Source of the DNA: Nitrosopumilus cobalaminigenes
GTDB lineage: Archaea; Thermoproteota; Nitrososphaeria; Nitrososphaerales; Nitrosopumilaceae
Assembly: GCF_013407145.1 (NCBI RefSeq)
Contig: NZ_CP026993.1
Location: forward strand, 682,001-746,000
DNA length: 64,000 nt
Direction: 5' to 3'
The translations under genes were made by a program, and so were the position numbers. Positions 50,532-58,160 of this stretch are shown here, one piece after another. Numbering within the stretch: position 1 is the first letter of the stretch; the number at the start of each line of letters is the position of its first letter. A model generated the notes under the pieces. It saw nothing but the letters and a program-made list of their open reading frames with translations. It was not told the origin of the DNA and made no database searches.

Positions 50532-50583
50532 CTATAGATATCTATGGATATATATCTTTATATCTACGGATATCTATTGATAT
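50532..50583. promoter_or_regulatory. Paired decamer repeats over a divergent promoter
   Basis: CTATAGATAT (50532), CTATGGATAT (50542), CTACGGATAT (50564) and CTATTGATAT (50574) form two head-to-tail pairs. Between the pairs lie a TATA-like element for the minus gene and TTTATATC (50557-50564), centred 26.5 nt before ATG 50587. Binding here would block both promoters. Confidence 0.6.
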
Positions 50584-50586
50584 ATA

Positions 50587-50742
50587 ATGCCAGAAATAAC
50601 AGAACCCATGCGAAAATTCATGCAATCAGTAGGAGATAAGACATGGAAAGAATTAGTCAAGGAAGCTAAGGACCGAGACATATCTATTCAAGAATTAATC
50701 AGGGTTGAGATTATCCCAATGTGGTTAAAGAGTAGAGAATAG
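50587..50742 (+). CDS. Small helical, possible DNA-binding protein (51 aa)
   Basis: PEITEPMRKFMQSVGDKTWK followed by RDISIQELIRVEI suggests an RHH or HTH half. Leaderless by TATA position. A candidate for the regulator of its own paired-decamer operator. Confidence 0.55.
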   Translation: MPEITEPMRKFMQSVGDKTWKELVKEAKDRDISIQELIRVEIIPMWLKSRE

Positions 50743-50744
50743 AC

Positions 50745-50906
50745 ATGTTAGATGTTAGATTTCTTTGTAGTAATTGTAACAAGATTACATCGTATAGACC
50801 AGGGTTAACCAATGAATATGCTACAGAACCAATAAACTGTGAACATTGTGAATCATATGTTGGTGACTTTGTATATTCACCAAATGAAAAGAAGGTAGAC
50901 CAATGA
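50745..50906 (+). CDS. Small zinc-ribbon protein (53 aa)
   Basis: FLCSNCNKITS and NCEHCESYVGD are two CxxC knuckles 21 residues apart, a zinc ribbon. It follows 50587-50742 by two bases and overlaps the next start by ATGA (50903-50906), so these three genes form one operon. Confidence 0.65.
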   Translation: MLDVRFLCSNCNKITSYRPGLTNEYATEPINCEHCESYVGDFVYSPNEKKVDQ

Positions 50907-51112
50907 GAACTTCATTAAAGATAATGTTGGGTGGTACTGCTATTTGGGTAATGTTTGGTTTAGCTATTGCACCTCAAGAAGTTATAGATGAATTTGGTTA
51001 TGCAGAAAGTATTGGTAGTTTAATGGGTGGTCTTTTCTTTCCTTGGATTGGGTTTACAGTTTACTATTTCTTAACTAGAAACAAAACTAAAACAAAGAAA
51101 ACTTCTGTTTAG
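50903..51112 (+). CDS. Small two-helix membrane protein (69 aa)
   Basis: Two hydrophobic segments (IMLGGTAIWVMFGLAIA and GSLMGGLFFPWIGFTVYYFL) with a basic end (RNKTKTKKTSV). Convergent with the 1050-residue gene, overlapping it by 26 bp. Could be a virion or cell-envelope protein. Confidence 0.6.
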   Translation: MRTSLKIMLGGTAIWVMFGLAIAPQEVIDEFGYAESIGSLMGGLFFPWIGFTVYYFLTRNKTKTKKTSV

Positions 51113-54100
51113 GTTTCTTTGATCCTGTAATTTTCTTAGTGGTCTTTTTGATATCTTCTTCATAGAGTTTCTTTGTTCTTTTATCTCCAACTGTGATATC
51201 TGACTTACCTGTTCTAAATCCTGTAATCTCTGCAACTCTTGTACTTCCAAGAAAGTTATGGGATACTTTACCTGGCTCTTTGTGTTTCTTTGTTGAACTT
51301 CGGAAATTAATAATTCCAAATGGTACTACTGGTCTTTTTGGAATGTATGTGTATGGTTGTTTAGTAATTCCTAATGAACCAAATGAACCCCCTCGACCAC
51401 TTGAACCCGTACTGCCAATAGAACCGATAGAACCGATAGAACCAATTGAACCGATAGAACCAATTGAACCAATTGAACCGATACTGCCAGGACTACCTTT
51501 AGAACCCAATGAACCTTTAGAACCGAACAATGAACTAGATTTTCCTTTAGAGTTTGAGCCTTTACTTACTCCTTTTGAGCCTGTTATTTTCTCAATAGTC
51601 TTACTGATTCCTTTGGAATCTAACACTGTTTTTGATTTTGCTTTAGATATAGACCTTGAATCCAATACGGATGGTCTTTCAATATTACTAATGGATTTAG
51701 AATCAAATACAGATTTAGAATTATCCTTTGATTTAGGGTCTTGAATGTTAAGACTATTTTTGATTAATGGTGGTAGAATTGCTTTGGTTTCTCCTAGTTT
51801 TGCATAGCTTGACGGATAAGATTGGGCACTGAACTCTTTTGGATAATCAAATTTCTTAAAGTCAATTTCCGGATAGAGTTCTTTCCATTCTTTTGTTATT
51901 GATCTTGTTTGTTTGGCTTCTGATTTTAATCCAATTATCTCAAAGTTTCTTGCTATTTGCTCGGCATCTTGAGACAATAGTTTAGACATATCTTTGAGTC
52001 TGTGTTCACTTGGTAGAATTGTAAAACCTTTTTCTGTTGTTTGAACACCTTTTTCTTTAAAGGCATCACTAAGATATGGAATATCTTTTGTTTCTCCTTT
52101 GAATTTGTCAGTCTTTGAGCTTTGTAATGATAGAACAGATTCAATTCTATTCATTGTGTTTTGTTCTATTGATACAAACTTTGTATCTTTACCCCCCTCT
52201 TTTGCTGGAACTTTTACTATTCTTTTCTTTAGTTTAATCTCAAATGGTTTACTAATTGGATTAAGATAACCACCTTTAGCATCTCTCTTTGTAAGTATGT
52301 TGAATAACTCTTTAGATTCCTCTCCTTTAGTTTCTGAAAATACGTTTGTTCCTTGTTTGTAAAATCTTCTATTATCACCTGATATTTTGTTTAAGATGTC
52401 AACTGCTTTATCTCCTGCTCTTTCTGCTCGTTTAGTTCCAAATGTTAAATGTCCAAAATCAACATCAATATCTTCTGTACTATCCGACCTTAAGATACTG
52501 TTTCTTTTTCCCAGATTACTTGTTGGACTTTTAGAATGACCTAACTGATTTAGAATTTCTTTTGTTTCCTTTGACGTTCTAACTAAATTGGTGTCAAGCT
52601 GTAACGTTTCTGATAATGTACCTTTGATTGGTGGGAACCCAGGTAAGATATCTTCTTTGAGTGTGGTTGATTCAATGCCCTCAAGAATAGATGTGGTTGG
52701 TTTTTCTGGTAAGATATCTGCTTTCTTTCTGATATTGTCAGGTACTTTCTTTGCTGATGTTTGAACTAATCCGGCAAATGTTTTACCTAGATGAATTGCC
52801 TTGACATCTCTAGGTAATAGTTTACCCTCACCTGACAATATTTTCAATGCTGCATCACTTGTTAGAATCTTAGATCCTAGCTTGCCAGTGGTTGAAAACT
52901 CTAATCCTCTATCAACGGCTTCAATATCTTTTAGACTTGATTTAACCAGAACCTTTTCTTTTGTTGGGTCGCCAAAGAAAAAGCCCTTGTCGGTTTTTCC
53001 ACCTATTGTTTTGACTTTACTACCATAACCAACATCTAAAGTTCTGGCAATTGTTTTAGAACCTGATGAAGTTAAGGCTTTGAATGATGGGGATGAAACA
53101 GGTAAAACTCTAAGGGGGTTTTTCCCTACAGGTGCAACAATTGCGATACCTTGACCAAATGTTTCAGCCAAGCCTTGTGATCGTACAAGGCCATATGCTT
53201 TAGAGATTGAACCACTGAAAGATTTAGTCAAGTCCTCAACATTTCCAGATTTATAAGATTTGAAAATTCCTTCAGTTGTGCCACCTGTAATAATTCCGAG
53301 AGGTGTTTCTGATACTTTGTTTTCTAAAACGTTACCGTATCTATCACTCTGTATTGATTTAGTCGAGCGAACTTTAGAATTTGTTAGTTCTCTTTTATTT
53401 GTAAATAGATTGTGAAATTCAACCCCTAATTTTTCTTCAAGGTTGACACCTGAACTCATTGTAGTAAATACTTCTTTTCCAAACCCACCTAGAATATCGA
53501 TGAATGGATTATCGGATTCCTTGGTAACTCTATCAAAATAATTAGTAACATCATCTAAAGGTGATGTTTTTGGTTTACGTGGACCAATGAACATATTCTT
53601 TTGTGTGATTTGTGTTGAGCCTGGTTTAACAAGGTAGTCACCTGTCAATGATGTAAACCCAATTAGTTTTGCTGGGTTTTGTGTAACATCAGCATTTCTG
53701 ACACTTTGATTCCTTTTGGTATCGTCTCCAACGCCAATATTCTCATTTAATGATAATGTGTATTGTCTTGAAAATCTGTTTTTGTTTTGATTCATGTTTT
53801 GTTTTAGTAATGGGGAAACTAAACCTAAATCTGGTTGAGTGTTTTTGTAAGGATTTGTAGTAGTTCCTAAGCCTATTCTGTTTGTTGGTGTACTTGATTC
53901 TGCTTTCTCTCTTGCATCTGTAAAACTGCTGGCATTGCTTCTTGACTGTCTTTGCTTTTTCAAAGTCTGTGAGTCAACGGTACCGGCTTGTTTGATTTGT
54001 CTGGTTTGTTGTAAGGAAAGATTTGGTTGTTTTAATTGGGCTAATCCAGCTTGAGCTCTGTCAATATTTCCCTGTGCTTGATTTCTCAATTTTCTTTTAA

Positions 54101-54239
54101 TCCTTCTTAATCCAGCACTTGATTCCGGTCTGCGTTTGATTGATTCTAATTGTCTTTTTGAGTTATTGATAATCTGTAACATTCGTTTTTCTGCTGCTTG
54201 AGCTTCTCGTTCTTGTTGAACTACTCGGCCACTAACCAT
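51087..54239 (-). CDS. 1050-residue element protein with (Gly-Ser-Ile)n repeats
   Basis: The N-terminal 100 residues are charged and coiled-coil-like. The middle is mixed, with a DSTEDIDVDFG segment that faintly recalls a nucleotidyltransferase DxD and a later SEHRLKDMSKLL. Residues about 850-905 hold three imperfect LDSKSISK-type repeats, then about eight GSI triplets and a conserved-looking basic end (NFLGSTRVAEITGFRTG). No signal peptide. The largest gene of the element, probably structural or a toxin-like polyprotein; not identified. Confidence 0.7.
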   Translation of the reverse strand: MVSGRVVQQEREAQAAEKRMLQIINNSKRQLESIKRRPESSAGLRRIKRKLRNQAQGNIDRAQAGLAQLKQPNLSLQQTRQIKQAGTVDSQTLKKQRQSRSNASSFTDAREKAESSTPTNRIGLGTTTNPYKNTQPDLGLVSPLLKQNMNQNKNRFSRQYTLSLNENIGVGDDTKRNQSVRNADVTQNPAKLIGFTSLTGDYLVKPGSTQITQKNMFIGPRKPKTSPLDDVTNYFDRVTKESDNPFIDILGGFGKEVFTTMSSGVNLEEKLGVEFHNLFTNKRELTNSKVRSTKSIQSDRYGNVLENKVSETPLGIITGGTTEGIFKSYKSGNVEDLTKSFSGSISKAYGLVRSQGLAETFGQGIAIVAPVGKNPLRVLPVSSPSFKALTSSGSKTIARTLDVGYGSKVKTIGGKTDKGFFFGDPTKEKVLVKSSLKDIEAVDRGLEFSTTGKLGSKILTSDAALKILSGEGKLLPRDVKAIHLGKTFAGLVQTSAKKVPDNIRKKADILPEKPTTSILEGIESTTLKEDILPGFPPIKGTLSETLQLDTNLVRTSKETKEILNQLGHSKSPTSNLGKRNSILRSDSTEDIDVDFGHLTFGTKRAERAGDKAVDILNKISGDNRRFYKQGTNVFSETKGEESKELFNILTKRDAKGGYLNPISKPFEIKLKKRIVKVPAKEGGKDTKFVSIEQNTMNRIESVLSLQSSKTDKFKGETKDIPYLSDAFKEKGVQTTEKGFTILPSEHRLKDMSKLLSQDAEQIARNFEIIGLKSEAKQTRSITKEWKELYPEIDFKKFDYPKEFSAQSYPSSYAKLGETKAILPPLIKNSLNIQDPKSKDNSKSVFDSKSISNIERPSVLDSRSISKAKSKTVLDSKGISKTIEKITGSKGVSKGSNSKGKSSSLFGSKGSLGSKGSPGSIGSIGSIGSIGSIGSIGSIGSIGSTGSSGRGGSFGSLGITKQPYTYIPKRPVVPFGIINFRSSTKKHKEPGKVSHNFLGSTRVAEITGFRTGKSDITVGDKRTKKLYEEDIKKTTKKITGSKKPKQKFSLF
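51415..51486. repeat. Nine-bp tandem repeat coding Gly-Ser-Ile
   Basis: Eight units of CC(A/G)AT(A/T)GAA type, each nine bases, encode the (Gly-Ser-Ile)n run of the large protein on the opposite strand. Such a tract can change length by slippage. Confidence 0.75.
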
Positions 54240-54466
54240 TAGTTAACCCTCACTAATTGACTGATTGTTTGCTCAATTTCTTCGGTTGTAACTTTTTTCT
54301 TGTTTACTGCACATCTAATACAGTGAAACCCCTTATCTTTTGCTACTGAAGTTGAATAGACTATCTTGACATCATTATAGGTGCTACAGTGTAAAGGTAA
54401 GTCACATCTATCGCATCTTAGACTAGCTCTGCAAGTATCTGTTAATCCATAATTTGATTTATCCAT
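54239..54466 (-). CDS. Zinc-binding protein of the element (75 aa)
   Basis: RCDRCDLPLHCSTY and FHCIRCAVNKKK give a C4/C5 zinc site; the C terminus is helical. Its TAA overlaps the ATG of the large gene by one base (TAATG), so the two are probably translated together. It is the last gene before attR. Confidence 0.65.
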   Translation of the reverse strand: MDKSNYGLTDTCRASLRCDRCDLPLHCSTYNDVKIVYSTSVAKDKGFHCIRCAVNKKKVTTEEIEQTISQLVRVN

Positions 54467-54549
54467 GAATCATTATGGACTAATCTCCTAAAGATAGTGA
54501 CAAACCCAAAAACTGGACAAACTGAATTTCACTTAAAACTTTTTGACTA

Positions 54550-54563
54550 TCATTGAGTTTAAA
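54550..54563. repeat. Right attachment repeat (attR), within a host promoter
   Basis: TCATTGAGTTTAAA, identical to 45758-45771. Its GTTTAAA plus the next base is the TATA box of the host gene starting at ATG 54587 (box 54557-54564, centred 26.5 nt upstream). Confidence 0.65.
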
Positions 54564-54586
54564 TTGTAAATATTTTGAACCTCTTT

Positions 54587-54787
54587 ATGGAACAAAAGGC
54601 ACTAGAATGTCCTGTTTGTAAAAGCAACAAAGCTGAGATTGCTGGAGATAATGTCAAACTTAGCGGTCGTTTTGAGGATAAAGAATTTCTTACTACTGAT
54701 TTGACTGTTCTTCGATGTGTGCAATGTGGATTTTACATGTTCTTTGACAAAAATGCATCATCATTTACAACTAAAGATGAATCTTGA
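54587..54787 (+). CDS. Small zinc-ribbon protein (66 aa)
   Basis: LECPVCKSNKAE and LRCVQCGFYMFFD form a zinc ribbon. ATG 54587 is fixed by the TATA box in attR; TTG 54575 is too near that box. Before insertion it would have been divergent from ilvD at about 100 bp. Function unknown. Confidence 0.7.
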   Translation: MEQKALECPVCKSNKAEIAGDNVKLSGRFEDKEFLTTDLTVLRCVQCGFYMFFDKNASSFTTKDES

Positions 54788-54792
54788 TAATT

Positions 54793-55389
54793 CTATTTGA
54801 TTAATTCTTGATTGTCTAATTGTAACAAATATGCTTCAATCTCTTCTGGGGTTTCAGCACCAAATACAATTAATATTCTGTCATCTTCTTGGACTTCATA
54901 ATCTCTAATGTCTGATACTTGTTCTCTGTTGATAAAAAATTTCAATTTGTAGTCTTCATCAGAACAGAATTGTTTTCCGTCAGGGAATATGTAACATTGA
55001 TCATCTAGGCCAATTGCCAGTGTTTCAAAGAGATATCCTAAATCAACACCAGTTGCATGTTTGTGTATTGTAGACCCGTCTCTTCCTTCAAAATGAATCC
55101 AACTTGATTTGATTTGGAAAGCTGGACTAGAAAATTCAAAAGTATCTCCAAAAATCTTTACTAATAATGCTGCATGTGCGTGATCACTACCTAATGCTCC
55201 TGCATTTTCTGGACCTCCAGGTGCAGTTTCAGTCATATTCAAAAACAAAAAGGCTGCATAACCGACGATTACTGCTATTACTCCTAACACTCCAATTGCA
55301 ATTAGGGTTTGTTTCCTTTTTTCAGCAGAATGTTTTGTAGCGTAATTCTCACGTTTTACTTCACGTTCTCGTCTTTCTTTTCGGCCCAT
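54793..55389 (-). CDS. Membrane-anchored His-rich protein
   Basis: A 198-residue protein. The basic N terminus (GRKERREREVKRENY) precedes one helix (LIAIGVLGVIAVIVGYAAFL). The outer domain has SDHAHAAL, WIHFEGRDGSTIHKHATGVD and a Cys pair (DDQCYIFPDGKQFC). The clustered His could bind copper or another metal. A recurrent architecture in this phylum, but the function is not known to me. Confidence 0.7.
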   Translation of the reverse strand: MGRKERREREVKRENYATKHSAEKRKQTLIAIGVLGVIAVIVGYAAFLFLNMTETAPGGPENAGALGSDHAHAALLVKIFGDTFEFSSPAFQIKSSWIHFEGRDGSTIHKHATGVDLGYLFETLAIGLDDQCYIFPDGKQFCSDEDYKLKFFINREQVSDIRDYEVQEDDRILIVFGAETPEEIEAYLLQLDNQELIK

Positions 55390-55433
55390 TTGTTAACTCC
55401 ATTCAAAAATTTACCCTAATTAACCATTCGTCA

Positions 55434-55622
55434 CTATTTGCTATCTGTTACATTTTGTAATTGATTTTCTATATGTCTGGAAAAGAGTTCATGCAGATCG
55501 ATACTGTTTTTGACTAGACTCTTTGTAATGGTATTTCTTTTACAGTTCATGTGAGTTGCAAAGAGGGATTTATTCATGATTTTGTGTGGTTTGAGATTCT
55601 TTCCACAAAAAGATGCATGCAT
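55434..55622 (-). CDS. Possible small protein (62 aa)
   Basis: An ATG frame of 62 residues with several Lys, Asn and His (SFCGKNLKPHKI; ATHMNCKRNT). No TATA box at the right distance and no motif. It may be a chance frame in this otherwise empty stretch. Confidence 0.3.
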   Translation of the reverse strand: MHASFCGKNLKPHKIMNKSLFATHMNCKRNTITKSLVKNSIDLHELFSRHIENQLQNVTDSK

Positions 55623-55746
55623 TGTGGAGAAGAAGAAAACTAAAACTTTGGGTTTTACTTTCTATCATGATTAATTTGTGCCTGATAAAACAATAACTTC
55701 ATTCTTGATTAAAACCAATAAATAAAATCATCAAATCTTGTTTTCT

Positions 55747-56151
55747 ATGTCTTGTATCTTTTGTGATATATTAGATGGAAAACGAGAAGGCTATTTACTT
55801 TATGAGGATGAATTCCATATTGCATTTTTAGATAAATATCCAATTGATGTTGGTCACAGCTTGGTAATTCCAAGAAAACATCATGAAAGAATTACAGATA
55901 TGAATTCAGAAGATGTAGGCAAAGTTTTTTCAATAGTTCCAAAAATTGCTAAAGCTATTTTGGAAGCAACTGGCGCTGATGCATTTAGTCTTGGTCAAAA
56001 TAATGGAAGGGCTGCCAAACAAATTATCCCTCATGTTCATATTCATATTATTCCAAGATACAATAGTAAAGGAACAGTTTGGACAAAACGTCAAATTTCA
56101 AGTGATGATGAATTATTAGAATTATCTAAGAAAATTCGTAGTCTTATTTAG
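55747..56151 (+). CDS. HIT-family nucleotide-binding protein
   Basis: A protein of about 134 residues with SCIFCDIL at the start and the histidine triad HVHIHIIPRY near residue 98. HIT proteins hydrolyse AMP-linked or dinucleoside substrates. ATG 55747 has an AATAAATA box about 26 nt upstream. Its 3' end overlaps aRF1 by eight bases. Confidence 0.9.
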   Translation: MSCIFCDILDGKREGYLLYEDEFHIAFLDKYPIDVGHSLVIPRKHHERITDMNSEDVGKVFSIVPKIAKAILEATGADAFSLGQNNGRAAKQIIPHVHIHIIPRYNSKGTVWTKRQISSDDELLELSKKIRSLI

Positions 56152-57424
56152 AATGACCTGGATTATATCTCAAAATTGCTCCAACTTTGCCCAAACTTGC
56201 CAACATGTTTCCATGTTCAGCACTCCCTGAAATAACTTCTAGTTGAGAACCTGTTTTAGCTGAAAGTAATTCTAAATAATCTACAATATCTTGTTCGTTA
56301 ACTTCTACTTCCATTGAATTACATCCGGGACATGGTTTGTTTGCATATTCTGTTTTTTTAGGAATAACTAGAGGTCTTTCTACAATCTCTTCTTGGATGT
56401 GTTGACATCTTTTGCATTTACCTTCAACTCTGTGCAAATTTGTATTATCTGTAATTAGCAAAGTTTGAACCACATTATTTTTTAAAAATTCAATAACTTC
56501 TTGCAATCCATATGATCCTTTTCCTGTGTTGGTGTTGATTTCTCTAAACAAATCCTCCACCATTTTCTTTTCTTCTACCAGTCGGAAATCTCCTAAAATA
56601 TCTGCTGATTTTGCAAATGCTTCTCTAATTCCTTCTGCTCCAGAATATGAGGAATCAATTGTACTGATAATATTATTTTGTAATCTATATTCTAGATAAT
56701 TGCCATTGATGAAATCTTCTTTGGTTGGTCCTGGTCCTGAAATAATTAATCCTTTAACTGGGTAGATGTCGATAAAATATTCTCTAGTAGTTTGTGCTAC
56801 TCTGTTGTAAAAGTAGGTTAATTCCATCTCTCTTAATTTTTGGAATCTTTTTGCAGATTGTCCTCCTTGTCTATGTTTTCCTGCAACTCCTGAACCTGTT
56901 TGGGATAATACTTCAATTTTATCGCCATGTAATAATCCCCACCCTGCATCTTTTGCATCAATTGCTAAAAATCCAATAAGATTGTCATCCTTTAGCATAT
57001 CTTTTAGAATATCTACATGGAAATGATCATCACATCTGTACAAATACTGATTCAAATCTTTTGGTGGGTCTACTTCCCAAACTGTTACAACTTCACTTCC
57101 TAACGGTCCTCCCTCTTCTGGGGGCAATGCTCCACAGAACATTACTAGTCCTCTTTCTGGAGTTTTTTTGTAGAGCTTTAATCTTTGTACAACTTTACCT
57201 AATGAATCAACTACATGTGATCTTGTCAAATCTGATTTTATGTTATCTGCAGTTCCTTGCTCTTGTTGTAGTGAACCTATGATTTCATGTAATTGCTTTC
57301 CTTTTGGAATGTATACTGTAATTAACTCTGTTCCTCTGCCTGATTTTTTTGATAACTCTTCTAGGGTTTTTCTAATTTTGTAGAGTTTTACTGAATCTTG
57401 TTTTTCAATATTTACCTTAGGCAT
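56144..57424 (-). CDS. prf1: Peptide chain release factor aRF1
   Basis: A 426-residue protein with the stop-codon-reading TADNIKSDLTR, the peptidyl-hydrolysis motif KHRQGGQSAKRF (GGQ) and a C-terminal mini-domain with a zinc-like CKRCQH...CPGC. It recognises all three stop codons and releases the chain. Length is normal. Confidence 0.96.
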   Translation of the reverse strand: MPKVNIEKQDSVKLYKIRKTLEELSKKSGRGTELITVYIPKGKQLHEIIGSLQQEQGTADNIKSDLTRSHVVDSLGKVVQRLKLYKKTPERGLVMFCGALPPEEGGPLGSEVVTVWEVDPPKDLNQYLYRCDDHFHVDILKDMLKDDNLIGFLAIDAKDAGWGLLHGDKIEVLSQTGSGVAGKHRQGGQSAKRFQKLREMELTYFYNRVAQTTREYFIDIYPVKGLIISGPGPTKEDFINGNYLEYRLQNNIISTIDSSYSGAEGIREAFAKSADILGDFRLVEEKKMVEDLFREINTNTGKGSYGLQEVIEFLKNNVVQTLLITDNTNLHRVEGKCKRCQHIQEEIVERPLVIPKKTEYANKPCPGCNSMEVEVNEQDIVDYLELLSAKTGSQLEVISGSAEHGNMLASLGKVGAILRYNPGHSK

Positions 57425-57476
57425 TGCAAATTTACCTTAATTTGCGAATATATCTTTTTGATTAATTGATTTTAAA

Positions 57477-58121
57477 TTATAATTCATCAAATGTTTTTAG
57501 AAATACTTCTAAAGGTTGATTTCCTCTAATTTTGATTATTTTCTCATCATTGAACACCAAAAATGATGGTGTTGCATCAATGCCTATCTCTTTTCCAAAT
57601 TCATGGATGTTTTTAACCTTAGTTTGGTATTTTCCCCTGTCTAAACATTCGTTAAATTCTGCTAAATTCAGGTCTATTGTAGTTGCAAAATTATTTAGAG
57701 ATTCTCTTGTAACCCAACCTGTTCGTTCTCCGCCCCAATTTTTATACAATTCATCATGGTATTGCCAATATTTTCCTTGATCATGAGCACAGAATGATGC
57801 TTCTGAAGCAAGTAATGAATCAGGACCGTTTAGTGGAAAGTCTTTGAAAACTAATTTCACTTTTCCTGTTTGGATGAAATCTTCCTCAATTTGACCTAAA
57901 GTATTCTGGTGAAATTTATAACAAAATGTACATTGATAGTCCCCCCACTCTAAAATTGTAATTGGTGCATTAGGATTTCCCATAATTGGAGAGCCCCCCT
58001 CAATCAGTTTTGCTGTAGTCAACAAACTTGATTCATGTTCTGAATCCGGATAAAATGCTAAAAACATACCTGCAAAAATTCCAATTAAAATAGGAATTAC
58101 TAACAAATAGAATTTTGTCAT
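57477..58121 (-). CDS. DsbA-like thiol oxidoreductase, membrane-anchored
   Basis: A 214-residue protein. An N-terminal helix (FYLLVIPILIGIFAGMFLAF) anchors it. The thioredoxin fold has EWGDYQCTFCYKFH (CxxC active site), VFKDFPLNG and the cis-Pro loop IDATPSFLVF. It forms or reshuffles disulfides outside the membrane. Confidence 0.88.
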   Translation of the reverse strand: MTKFYLLVIPILIGIFAGMFLAFYPDSEHESSLLTTAKLIEGGSPIMGNPNAPITILEWGDYQCTFCYKFHQNTLGQIEEDFIQTGKVKLVFKDFPLNGPDSLLASEASFCAHDQGKYWQYHDELYKNWGGERTGWVTRESLNNFATTIDLNLAEFNECLDRGKYQTKVKNIHEFGKEIGIDATPSFLVFNDEKIIKIRGNQPLEVFLKTFDEL

Positions 58122-58160
58122 ACTGAAATGAATTTAATTTCAAGTAAATATCTTATCTAT

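Larger units (their letters stand above)
45758..54563. mobile_element. Integrated element, virus- or plasmid-like, about 8.8 kb
   Basis: Bounded by 14-bp direct repeats in the ilvD / 54587 intergenic space. Contents in order: tyrosine recombinase, RHH regulator, zinc finger, SF3 helicase, nested inverted repeats, two small genes, second tyrosine recombinase, 2-helix membrane protein, divergent small regulators, another 2-helix membrane protein, a 1050-residue repeat protein and a zinc protein. All core replication and integration functions look intact, so it may still be mobile. No family match is claimed. Confidence 0.8.

Noticed and set aside
51415-51486. CRISPR-like short repeats
   Set aside because: Units of nine bases run head to tail without spacers and encode a peptide repeat; no cas gene is present in the window.
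51193-51744. 183-codon plus-strand frame of Pro-Ile-Glu-Pro repeats
   Set aside because: It is the antisense shadow of the Gly-Ser-Ile repeat region of the large element protein.
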